From assembly GCA_028289725.1 (NCBI GenBank), contig JANQOH010000470.1:1-16152 (forward strand): a stretch of DNA of 16,152 bases, written 5' to 3'. The position numbers and the translations under genes are program-made. The stretch comes from Alphaproteobacteria bacterium. GTDB lineage: Bacteria > Pseudomonadota > Alphaproteobacteria > UBA7887. The stretch's first letter is position 1; the number at the start of each line of letters is the position of its first letter. Positions 6,025 through 14,800 of the stretch are shown here, one piece after another. Under the pieces are notes generated by a model, which saw only the letters and a program-made list of their open reading frames with translations, was not told where the DNA came from and did not search any database.

Positions 6025-7182
6025 ATGCCGCGATGGCGCGGCACGGTTGTCGGGCTCGCCGCGCTGCTGTGCTGTCTGGTCGTCGCCAATACCGCGCCGG
6101 CGAATGAAGGGGCTAATCCGGAACGCCAAGCCGTATTGGAGATGATCGGGACGATCGCATTTGAATCGCCGGATCTCTTGGGTGGCACTGCGGCGGCGCT
6201 GGGCATGAGCTGTTCGAGTTGCCATCCGCGCGGCGGAACGCAAACCCGGCTGTTCATCAACACCTTGTCGGACAAGCCAGGCAATGTTGATGTCACCAAC
6301 GGCGTGTTTTCGCCGTTGACCGAAGACAACATTATCAATCCGGTCAACATTCCAAGTCTGTTCGGTGCGCGTCATACAGCGCCCTTCGGTCGACGCGGCA
6401 ATTTCGAGACGATCGCCGATTTCACCATTCACGCCGTGGTGACCGAATTTATCGGCCAGCACCCATCGGAGCTGATGCTCGAAGCGCTGGTGGCGTTTCA
6501 AAACACGCTCGATTTTCCGGCGAACAGCATGCTTGATTCAAACGGCACCTTGACCGACGCGGCCTCCGATAGCGCGCGCCGGGGCGAAGCGATCTTTCGG
6601 CGCCCCGGAGCATGCGCGACGTGCCACAAACCGAATGATTTTTTTGTTGATCACAAGACCCATGACGTCGGCACCGGTGGTGAATTTGAGACCCCGAGTT
6701 TGCGCGGCACGGCCATTAGCGCGCCATACGCGCATGACGGACGGTTTGATACCGTGTCGGAGGCGGTGGATCATTTCGTCGGTTTTCTACGCCTCGATCT
6801 TAGTGACGAGGAAAAAACCGACCTTGTCGCCTATGTCGAGGCGGTTGGAGCGACGGATGCGAGAACCGTCCTGACAGAGGAGCAGGCGCTCAGAAAGCGT
6901 TTCGCTGATTTGGGTGGCCTCTTGCGTGGACTGATTGCGCTCGACGACCGCCCTTTGGCGGATCTCGCGATCGGTGAAATCAACCGCTCATTCAAGGCCA
7001 TCCAGATGTACTACCGCGATCCACCGCACCGGGCGACGCGCGCGGTTTTGGCTGAATGGATGGAGGCGCTTCGCGTGGTCGAACGCCATGTGTTGGCTGG
7101 TGAAGCCGAGAACGCGCTCGATGCCCTAACTGCTTACGAAAAACGCGTTCAGGAAGACGCTCTCGCGCTTTCAAGTTACTGA
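6025..7182 (+). CDS. Diheme cytochrome c, peroxidase/MauG family, with C-terminal extension
   Basis: Periplasmic c-type cytochrome of 385 residues. After a signal peptide (core about 8-20, cut near APA, residues 24-26) come two heme attachment motifs, CSSCH (63-67) and CATCH (197-201). NIPSLFGARHTAPF (108-121) and SLRGTAISAPYAHDGRFDT (225-243) are the paired segments typical of the bacterial cytochrome c peroxidase/MauG superfamily. Members reduce peroxide or carry out oxidative protein or metabolite chemistry; which applies here cannot be read. About 110 residues after the second domain (275-385) are charged, probably helical and not part of the usual peroxidase core. The start is uncertain: the ATG at 6025 gives a normal signal peptide, but GTG 6001 and TTG 6004 overlap the pentapeptide stop and would couple translation. 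None has a strong ribosome site. Confidence 0.85.
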   Translation: MPRWRGTVVGLAALLCCLVVANTAPANEGANPERQAVLEMIGTIAFESPDLLGGTAAALGMSCSSCHPRGGTQTRLFINTLSDKPGNVDVTNGVFSPLTEDNIINPVNIPSLFGARHTAPFGRRGNFETIADFTIHAVVTEFIGQHPSELMLEALVAFQNTLDFPANSMLDSNGTLTDAASDSARRGEAIFRRPGACATCHKPNDFFVDHKTHDVGTGGEFETPSLRGTAISAPYAHDGRFDTVSEAVDHFVGFLRLDLSDEEKTDLVAYVEAVGATDARTVLTEEQALRKRFADLGGLLRGLIALDDRPLADLAIGEINRSFKAIQMYYRDPPHRATRAVLAEWMEALRVVERHVLAGEAENALDALTAYEKRVQEDALALSSY

Positions 7183-7204
7183 AAGTAGAGCGCGCCGTGG
7201 TGGG

Positions 7205-7969
7205 TCAGCCCAAACTGTGCCCGCCGTCCACGACAATCACACTTCCGGTCATGAAACGCGAGGCGTCCGACGCCAGCAGCAGCAATGCGCCATCCAAGTC
7301 TTCGGGTTGTCCGAGCTTGCGCTGCGGAATTTGTGACGCAATGAGTTTCTTGCCGGCGTCACTGGCGAAGAACTCTCGGTTCATGTCGGTTTCCACGTAG
7401 CCCGGCGCGATGGCGTTCACCTGAATGTCGTGGCGCGCGAGCTCGGCGGCAAGCGCGTGCGTCAGGTGAATTAATCCAGCTTTCGCCGCGCAGTAGCTTG
7501 AAACTTGGCCGAGCACGATCAGGCCCCCAATCGACGCAATGTTTATGATTTTTCCGCCATGGCCATGCCGCGCCATCCGCTCCGCCACTTCACGTGCCAT
7601 CAGCCAAGCGCCCTTTAAATCGGTATCGATGACCCGGTCCCATTCATCCTCGCTAACTTCGAGGGCCGGTTTGGTCACGGCGACGCCCGAGTTGTTGACC
7701 AAGATGTGGAGCGGCCCGAGTTCGGTTTCGGCGCAGTCGACCGCTTCCCGCACGCTTTCGGACTTTGTGACGTCCAACGTCACGGGAAGCGCGCGGCCGC
7801 CAAAATCGGCGATTTCAGCCGCAACCTCAGAGAGTTTTGCGGTGTCTCGTGCCGCGACGGCAACGCGTGCGCCGGCGCGCGCGAGTGTCAGCGCAAAGTG
7901 CCGACCCAAGCCGCGTGATGCCCCGGTGACGAGGGCGTTCGATCCGTCAAGATTGAGCATTTGGTTCAT
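7205..7969 (-). CDS. Short-chain dehydrogenase/reductase
   Basis: NAD(P)-dependent oxidoreductase of 254 residues, the classical SDR length. The cofactor loop is TGASRGLG (15-22), followed by NNSG (92-95), catalytic Ser146 in NIAS, Tyr159 and Lys163 in YCAAK, and PGYVETDM after the active site. The Asn of the catalytic tetrad, normally in a TNLKG segment, is Asp117 here (DTDLKG), which is unusual. It follows the acyl-CoA synthetase with an ATGA overlap, so the two are translated together. This suggests a role on acyl-CoA or beta-hydroxy/keto-acyl intermediates, but the substrate is unknown. It converges on the cytochrome gene across a 22-base gap with no clear terminator. Confidence 0.9.
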   Translation of the reverse strand: MNQMLNLDGSNALVTGASRGLGRHFALTLARAGARVAVAARDTAKLSEVAAEIADFGGRALPVTLDVTKSESVREAVDCAETELGPLHILVNNSGVAVTKPALEVSEDEWDRVIDTDLKGAWLMAREVAERMARHGHGGKIINIASIGGLIVLGQVSSYCAAKAGLIHLTHALAAELARHDIQVNAIAPGYVETDMNREFFASDAGKKLIASQIPQRKLGQPEDLDGALLLLASDASRFMTGSVIVVDGGHSLG

Positions 7970-9642
7970 AGCTGGGCGTCTTTCGTCGAGAGATTTGTCG
8001 CGCGGTCTCGGAGTTCGAACTTGAGGATCTTGCCGGTCGAGGTTTTCGGCAACGGACCGAACAGAACCGTCTTTGGCGCCTTAAAATGCGCCAAATGGTC
8101 GCGGCAATAAGCAATTATGTCGGCTGCGGAGGTGTCCGGCGCGTCGGGCGCGAGCGTGACAAAAGCACACGGTGTTTCACCCCATTTCTCGTCCGGCCGC
8201 GCGACCACGGCCGCCTCCATGATCGCGGGATGGCGGTACAGCACCTCTTCGACCTCCAGCGACGAGATGTTCTCGCCACCGGAAATGATGATGTCCTTTG
8301 AGCGATCTTTGACTTCCACGAAGCCATCTGGGTGGCGCACGGCCAAATCGCCCGTGTGAAGCCAGCCGCCGGCGAAGGCGGCATCGGTCGCCTCGGGGTT
8401 CTTCAGATACCCCTTCATCACCGTGTTACCGCGTAACAAGATCTCGCCGAGGCTTTCCCCGTCATGAGGCAGTTCTGCGCATGTTTCGGGATCGCCCACG
8501 CGCACGGCTTCCAAGAGCGGATAGCCGTGGCCCTGCCGCGCCATCAACACGGCGCGATCGTTTAGCGGCAGGTCGGCCCATTCATCCTGCGCGGCGCAGA
8601 TCATCGACGGCCCATAGCATTCCGTAAGGCCATAGAGTTGGGTGACCGTGAAGCCCAGCCGTTCCATGCCTTCGATGACCGCGCTCGGCGGGGCGGCGCC
8701 GCCGGTGAAGGCCTCACAGATGTGATCAAACGGGCGCCGCGCCGCGTCGGGCGCATGCAGCAGCATATTGAGAACGATCGGCGCACCACAAAAAGTGGTC
8801 ACCTTGTGCGCGGCGATCGCGTGAAAAATCGGTTCGGGCTCGACCCGGCGCAAGCACACATGTGTCCCGGCAACCGACGTCACCGCCCAAGGAAAGGTCC
8901 AACCGTTGCAATGAAACATGGGCAGCGTCCACAAATAGACGCTGTCGCGCCGCAGTTCGGTCGCGAACGCGTTGGACAGCGCGTTCAGATATGCGCCGCG
9001 ATGATGGTAGACGACACCCTTCGGATTGCCTGTGGTGCCGGAGGTGTAGTTGAGCGCGATCGCTTCCCACTCATCCTGCGGCATTGTCGGTTGGAAAGTC
9101 TTGTCCTCGTTATCGAGAAAGGCCTCATAGTCGGTCCCGTCGATCGCCTCACCATCAAAGGCAGGATCGTTCACCTCGACGACGAGCGGCGGATTGCTCA
9201 AATCCCTTAAGGCCGGTGCCACGACCGGTGCGTATTCGCGGTCGACGATCAAAACCTTGCTTTCGGCGTGCCCGAGGATGAAGCCGACGGTTGCGGCGTC
9301 TAGTCGAGTGTTGATGGCATTGAGCACCGCGCCTGTCATCGGCACGCCATAGTGGCATTCCAGCATCTCGGGAATGTTCGGCAGCATGACCGACACGGTG
9401 TCGCCCCGGCCAATCCCGCGGGAGGCCAGGGCCGCGGCCAATTTGCGGCATCGTGTGCGCAGGGCGTCATAGGTGCGCCGAAGGTCGCCGTAGATGACCG
9501 CGGTCCGCGTGGGATAGACGGTCGCCGCGCGCTCCAAAAAGCTCAGCGGAGACAGCGCCATATAGTTGGCCGGGCCCTTCTCCAGCCCCATATCATAAGG
9601 GTTGGCGGAAACGGTCTTTCCGCGCGGGGACGGCTTAGTCAC
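7966..9642 (-). CDS. Acyl-CoA synthetase (AMP-forming ligase)
   Basis: ANL-superfamily ligase of 558 residues that activates a carboxylic acid with ATP to an acyl-adenylate and then a CoA thioester. Motifs: phosphate loop YTSGTTGNPKG (199-209), YGLTE (337-341), TGD (430-432), DRSKDIIISGGENIS (446-460) at the domain hinge, and the C-terminal catalytic Lys538 in STGKILKFELR. The N-terminal segment ANYMALSPLSFLERAA resembles the broad medium/long-chain branch that also includes DmdB-type enzymes; the acid it uses is not evident. The start is GTG at 9642: GGAG lies exactly seven bases upstream, whereas the longer open frame up to 10050 runs antisense into the next gene. The first ATG inside (residue 18) is an alternative. 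Forms an operon with the SDR gene and is divergent from the REC-REC-GGDEF gene. Confidence 0.92.
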   Translation of the reverse strand: MTKPSPRGKTVSANPYDMGLEKGPANYMALSPLSFLERAATVYPTRTAVIYGDLRRTYDALRTRCRKLAAALASRGIGRGDTVSVMLPNIPEMLECHYGVPMTGAVLNAINTRLDAATVGFILGHAESKVLIVDREYAPVVAPALRDLSNPPLVVEVNDPAFDGEAIDGTDYEAFLDNEDKTFQPTMPQDEWEAIALNYTSGTTGNPKGVVYHHRGAYLNALSNAFATELRRDSVYLWTLPMFHCNGWTFPWAVTSVAGTHVCLRRVEPEPIFHAIAAHKVTTFCGAPIVLNMLLHAPDAARRPFDHICEAFTGGAAPPSAVIEGMERLGFTVTQLYGLTECYGPSMICAAQDEWADLPLNDRAVLMARQGHGYPLLEAVRVGDPETCAELPHDGESLGEILLRGNTVMKGYLKNPEATDAAFAGGWLHTGDLAVRHPDGFVEVKDRSKDIIISGGENISSLEVEEVLYRHPAIMEAAVVARPDEKWGETPCAFVTLAPDAPDTSAADIIAYCRDHLAHFKAPKTVLFGPLPKTSTGKILKFELRDRATNLSTKDAQL

Positions 9643-9649
9643 AACTTGT

Positions 9650-9653
9650 CTCC
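9650..9653 (-). promoter_or_regulatory. Ribosome binding site fixing the GTG start of the acyl-CoA synthetase
   Basis: GGAG on the minus strand, seven bases before GTG at 9642. It settles the choice among several possible starts in a frame that stays open far upstream. Confidence 0.7.
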
Positions 9654-9774
9654 ATCTACTGCATTTCGGTGTCGGCGCGCAGAACTTGGGCGGCGATACC
9701 ATTTGGACGATCCGGCAATTGGCGCCAAACATAGCCCTTCGTGCGGCGGCGCAGAAGTTAGGAGTCGCGGGACC

Positions 9775-11100
9775 ATGAGCTCGAATACACGTGTGATGAT
9801 TGTCGATCAGTCCGGTGCGCCGGATAAGCTGTTGCAATCGGTCCGCGCGCAAGGGTTTGAGGCGATCTGCGAGCCGGCGCAGGGACTGTCGCTGGACCGT
9901 GTTTCGCTCCACAGCCCTGATCTGATCGTGATCGATAACCAGCAAGATGAAGCAGTAGGCCTGGATATCGCCAGATCGCTCAAGGCGTCGCCCGAAACGA
10001 ACGGACTTCCTCTGGTCATGATCAACAAGGATTTGTCCGAAGCCAGCCAAGTGAATTGCCTCAAGGCCGGAGCGGACGATGTGATCGGCTCACCGATAAA
10101 CGCGTTGTCGCTTGGTTTCCGTGTTCGCTCTTTGGTTCGCTTGGAAGTCATGCATGCCGAGCTCATGCGCCGCCGCAATACCATGGAGCGGTTTGCCATC
10201 GATGTGCCGCCGGCGGACCTCGAACATGTCGAGATTGATGATGCGAAAGTGCTCGTGGTCGGCGCTTCGAGCGACCTTTCAATGGTCGATGCATTGAGTG
10301 AGATGTTCGAGCTTGATCGGGAGGCGAATGCCATCGAGGCCTTGGGCCGGATCGCTGACACGAAATACGACGCGGTGGTCGTGACGGCGGACAAGAGCGC
10401 TATCAAAGACACGCTTGAGTTCTGCACGGACGTGCGTCGGAACGTTGCCTATTTCAACCTGCCGATTTTAGTCATCCTGCCGCCCGAAGCGACCGACGCC
10501 GCGACCAGCGCACACAATGAGCGGGTGAGCGATGTCCTATTTGCGCCCGTCGACCCGTTGGACTTGCGGCAACAGGTCGCAATTTGGATTCGGCATTGGC
10601 GCTACCGCACGCAGCTCGTGGACGCCGCACGGGAAACCAAGTCGATCGTGACGATTGATCCCGTGACCGAACTTTCGAGCCACGCGTTTTTGCACGATTA
10701 CATGACCGACTTGATCGCCGAATGCGAGGACCGGAACCGGACGTTCTCGCTGTGTTACATCACGGTGCGCGACGTCGAGAGCATCAATCGCGAGTTTGGG
10801 TACTCGTCCGGCGAGCATCTGTTGCGGCAGGTCGGCCAAATCGTCAAAAGGCTGGTCCGGGTTGAAGATCTCGGTTCGCGCTGTCGGAGCACCGAATTCT
10901 GTGTCCTATTACCGCACACCAGCCCCGAAGACGCCAAAGTGGTCATCGATCGCGTCGCAAGCGTGCTGCGTAACACCGAAATGCTGCTGATGGGGTGCAC
11001 CCATTCCATCCGGCCCGAGGTCGGAACCGCGATTACATCCTATCAGCCGGGAGACAGCTCGGAATCGGTGCTGGACCGCGCGCGGGCGTCAGTGAAATAA
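9775..11100 (+). CDS. Degenerate REC-REC-GGDEF protein (PleD/PopA-like), probable c-di-GMP receptor
   Basis: A 441-residue cytoplasmic protein with the PleD layout. First receiver (about 5-122): possible phosphoacceptor D54 and D11, but the acidic pair is incomplete and the conserved Lys is S106. Second receiver (about 156-275): the acidic pocket is GAS and the phosphoacceptor position is Thr, so it cannot be phosphorylated normally. GGDEF domain (about 290-441): the catalytic signature reads RSTEF (371-375) instead of GG(D/E)EF, so cyclase activity is very unlikely. The inhibitory-site motif RxxD is intact as RVED (362-365), exactly five residues before the signature. An intact I-site with a dead active site is the pattern of receptors such as Caulobacter PopA. 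The ATG at 9775 has AGGAG ten bases upstream; the open frame continues back to 9352 only by chance. The DsbA-like gene follows after 42 bases. Confidence 0.88.
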   Translation: MSSNTRVMIVDQSGAPDKLLQSVRAQGFEAICEPAQGLSLDRVSLHSPDLIVIDNQQDEAVGLDIARSLKASPETNGLPLVMINKDLSEASQVNCLKAGADDVIGSPINALSLGFRVRSLVRLEVMHAELMRRRNTMERFAIDVPPADLEHVEIDDAKVLVVGASSDLSMVDALSEMFELDREANAIEALGRIADTKYDAVVVTADKSAIKDTLEFCTDVRRNVAYFNLPILVILPPEATDAATSAHNERVSDVLFAPVDPLDLRQQVAIWIRHWRYRTQLVDAARETKSIVTIDPVTELSSHAFLHDYMTDLIAECEDRNRTFSLCYITVRDVESINREFGYSSGEHLLRQVGQIVKRLVRVEDLGSRCRSTEFCVLLPHTSPEDAKVVIDRVASVLRNTEMLLMGCTHSIRPEVGTAITSYQPGDSSESVLDRARASVK

Positions 11101-11142
11101 TCGGTCCCGCGAGGGCCGTTGAACCGGCCGCGGAGACCGACG

Positions 11143-11802
11143 ATGAAGATCGACGTTATTTCCGACACTGTGTGTCCATGGTGTTTCATCGGCAAACGCC
11201 GATTGGAGCGCGCTTTGTCTGAGCATCCCGATCTGGTGCCGGAGATTGTCTGGCATCCATTCCAACTCAATCCGGAAATGCCGCCGGGTGGAATGGATCG
11301 GGAGATGTACCTGCAAATCAAGTTCGGTGGCGAAGCCCGCGCCGAAGAGGTCTACAAGGTGATCTCCGACGCGGCCTCGGGCGAAGCACTGGATTTCAAT
11401 CTCGATAAGATCAGCCGTACGCCGAGCACGCTCGATTCCCATCGCCTCGTGCACTATGCCGAATCGCGCGGTCGCCAGCAGGACGTGGTGGAGCATTTGT
11501 TTAAAGCGTATTTCGAGAACGGCGCCGATGTCGGCTCGAAAGAGACATTGGCCGACATTGCCAGTGAGGCTGGGCTCGATCGCGACGAAGTCCTCGCTTA
11601 TCTCGAAAGCGACACCGATGTCGAGCTCATCCGGACGCGCGACCAACGGGCGCGGGCGATGGGCGTGAACGGTGTTCCGTGCTTCATCGTCAACGACAAA
11701 TACGCGATCTCCGGGGCCCAAGACCCTGAGGTATTTCAGCAAGTCTTCGCTGTCGCGCGACAAGACGAGCTGGCGGAGCAGACCCAAGCCGCCGCCGAAT
11801 AA
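11143..11802 (+). CDS. DsbA-family (FrnE-like) thiol oxidoreductase, cytoplasmic
   Basis: Thioredoxin-fold protein of 219 residues with the FrnE layout: CPWC redox motif at residues 11-14 directly after the first strand, helical insertion in the middle, cis-proline loop NGVPC (176-180) and YAISGAQ (187-193) near the end. No signal peptide, so it acts in the cytoplasm; family members are disulfide oxidoreductases or isomerases often tied to oxidative stress. An additional cysteine (C180) stands next to the cis-proline. The ATG at 11143 has GGAG seven bases upstream, better than the TTG at 11119. It follows the GGDEF-like gene and converges with mfd, 12 bases away. Confidence 0.9.
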   Translation: MKIDVISDTVCPWCFIGKRRLERALSEHPDLVPEIVWHPFQLNPEMPPGGMDREMYLQIKFGGEARAEEVYKVISDAASGEALDFNLDKISRTPSTLDSHRLVHYAESRGRQQDVVEHLFKAYFENGADVGSKETLADIASEAGLDRDEVLAYLESDTDVELIRTRDQRARAMGVNGVPCFIVNDKYAISGAQDPEVFQQVFAVARQDELAEQTQAAAE

Positions 11803-11809
11803 CCCTGCC

Positions 11810-11840
11810 CCGAATTAGGCGGCCAAATCCGCCAATTCGG
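11810..11840. terminator. Strong hairpin between dsbA-like gene and mfd, overlapping the mfd stop
   Basis: CCGAATT (11810-11816) pairs with AATTCGG (11834-11840), and GGCGG (11818-11822) with CCGCC (11829-11833). This makes a 12-base-pair stem with a single bulged A and a six-base loop. It sits at the meeting point of two convergent genes and includes the mfd stop codon. There is no T-run on either strand, so it may act as a weak two-way or Rho-assisted terminator, or as an RNA-stabilising 3' end. Confidence 0.5.
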
Positions 11841-14800
11841 CGACCAGCTTGTCGAGTTCGGTCAATCGCTCGCTTTCGCGTTGCCAGCCTCGGCTGACCA
11901 CCAGGCTATGGTCCGGCCGTACCCGCACCGAATCCGCATTGCGGCCGATATAGGCGATCAGCTTGTCCGGCGCGGCAAAGCTGTTCTCACGGAAGGCGAC
12001 CACCGCGCCTTTCGGGCCCGCGTCCACCTTTTCGATCCCGGCGATCCGGCACAGTCGCTTAATCCGGACAATCTTCAGCAGGTTTTCAACTTCGTCCGGG
12101 AGCGCACCGAAGCGATCGACGAGTTCTGCTGTGAACGCGTCGATGTCGGCATCGGTCTTCAGCTCGCCAAGACGCCGATACAGGCCCAATCGCACGCCCA
12201 AGTCCGCCACATAGGATTCCGGAATAAGCACGGCGCTGCCGACCGCGATTTGCGGCGACCACTCCTCGACTGGAGGAGCGTCAGGGGTTTGTCCACCGCG
12301 CGCGGCTTGAACGGCTTCTTCCAGCAGTTGCTGGTAGAGTTCCAGGCCAACTTCCCGAATATGGCCGGATTGTTCTTCGCCGAGCAGGTTGCCCGCGCCG
12401 CGAATATCCATGTCGTGGCTGGCCAGCGAGAAACCGGCGCCCAGTGAATCGAGTGTCTGGATCACCTGCAGCCGCTTTTCCGCCGCGCCTTTGAGTAGCT
12501 TCTCGGACCGTACGGTGTAGTAGGCATAAGCCCGTGTCTTCGATCGCCCGACCCGACCACGAAGCTGGTATAGCTGAGCAAGACCGAACATGTCGGCGCG
12601 ATGCACGATGAGCGTATTCGCGGTGGGCACATCAAGGCCCGACTCGATGATCGAAGTCGACAGCAACAAATCGTATTTGCCTTCGTAAAACGCTGTCATC
12701 GTGTCTTCGAGCTGTCGGGGCGGCATGCGGCCGTGGGCGATCGCCATGCGAATGTCTGGAACGATGTGCCGGATTTCCGCGGCAACCTTGTCCAAATCCT
12801 CAATGCGCGGACATATGTAAAAGATCTGCCCGCCCCGATGCCTTTCGCGCAAGATCGCCTCTTTGACGATCACCGGGTCGAAGGGCATGACGAAAGTCCG
12901 CACCGCCAACCGGTCGACCGGCGGCGTCGCGATCAAGCTGAGCGAGCGCACGCCGGACATCGCCAACTGTAGGGTACGCGGGATCGGCGTGGCGCTGAGG
13001 GTCAGCACATGCACATCGGCCTTTAAGGCCTTCAACCGTTCTTTCTGCGCTACCCCGAAATGCTGTTCCTCGTCGATCACCAATAAACCCAAATCCGAAA
13101 ACTCGGTGCTTTTCGATAGCAGGCTATGCGTGCCGATGGCGATATCGACTTTCCCGTCCGCGAGGTCGCGTCGCACTTCGGCGGCCTGTTTCGCCGGGAC
13201 CAAACGCGACAATTGCGCGATGCGGACCGGCGCGCCGGCGAAGCGGTCGGTGAAGGTTGCGTAATGTTGGCGGCACAGAAGCGTCGTCGGAACCACCACC
13301 GCGACCTGCTTGCCGGCAAAGGCAGTAACGAAGGCGGCGCGCAGCGCGACCTCGGTTTTTCCAAAGCCCACGTCGCCGCACACTAACCGATCCATAGGTT
13401 TGTCAGCGGCAAGATCCGCCAGACAATCATCGATCGCTTTCACTTGGTCATCGGTTTCGGTGTAGGGGAAACGCGCCGAGAATTCCTCATACAACCCGGC
13501 TGGCGCATTGATGGCCGGCGCGGCCTTCAACGCGCGTTCGGCGGCGACACGGATCAGTTCGTCGGCCATATCGCGGAGCCGCTTCTTCAGCCGCGCCTTA
13601 CGCGCTTGCCAGCTCGCGCTACCCAACTTGTCGAGCGCGACGTCTTCCGCCGCTTCGCCCGCGCCGAAGCGCGACAGCATCTCGATGTTTTCGACCGGTA
13701 AATAAAGCTTGTCGTTGCCGGCGTAGATCAAAAGCAAGCAATCGTGCGGGGCGCCACCGACCTCAAGCGTTTCCAGGCTTTGATAGCGCCCAATGCCGTG
13801 ATCGATATGGACCACCAAATCGCCGGTTTCGAGGCCGGTGGCTTCTGACAGGAAATTCGCCGCGCGCCGCGCCCGCCGCGCCGGCCGCGCCAGGCGATCG
13901 CCGAGAATGTCGGCTTCGCTCAGCACCATTAAGGTCGGCGTTTCGAACCCGTGATCGAGGTCAAGGACAAATGCGGCGACGGTCTCGGAGGGCGCCGTCT
14001 CGACCTCGTTCCATGTCTCGATCGGCTGCACATGTTCGACGCCGTGCTCGCGCAACAATGTGGTGAGCCGGTCCCGTGCGCCGACCGTGGTGCCGGCAAT
14101 CGCGACTTTGCGGCCGTCTTCGATGGCGGTCGTGATGTGCTTTTTGACCGCATCGAATAGGGCCACGTCCTGGGCCCGTCGCTCCGGGCCGAACTCACGG
14201 CCGCGGCGCGCGCGCAGATCGATCGATGCGTTTGCCGCTTCGGGCGGGCGAAAGGGCGAGAATTGGCCGACCGCCCGGGTCTCCAGAAGCGCGTTCCACG
14301 TGGCAATGTCCAAATACAACTGGTCCGGCGGGACCGGCTTGTAGGCGGGACCGCCCAAGCTCGTTGGCGTGTCCAATGCGGCGAGTCGCGCCTGGTAATA
14401 GTCGTCGATCGACTCCCGACGCTGGTCCAAGACCTCGTCCACCAAATGATCAAGAAAGACGGTGGCGCCGGGTAGATAATCGAAGAGCGTTTCCAACCCG
14501 TCGTGAAACAGCGGCAGCCAATGCTCCATGCCCGGATGGCGTTGGCCGGACGAAATTGCTTCGTACAGTGGGTCGTCACCGGTCACCGCGCCGAATAGCG
14601 CACGGTAGCCGGCTCGGAAACGCGCGACGGACGCCTCACCCAGATCAATTTCCGAAACCGGCACCAAATCAACGGCGTCGACCGGATCGGTGGTTCGTTG
14701 ACTGAGCGGATCAAATTGCCGGATCCCTTCGACAACATCACCGAACAAATCGAACCGCACCGGCGACGACGCGCCGGCCGGAAATAAATCGACAATGCCG

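Noticed and set aside
9352..9774. Upstream extension of the REC-REC-GGDEF frame by 141 codons
   Set aside because: It runs antisense through the acyl-CoA synthetase start; the receiver domain begins right after the ATG at 9775, which has AGGAG upstream.
9643..10050. Upstream extension of the acyl-CoA synthetase frame
   Set aside because: It lies across the start of the divergent gene and has no ligase homology; the GTG at 9642 has a well-placed GGAG.
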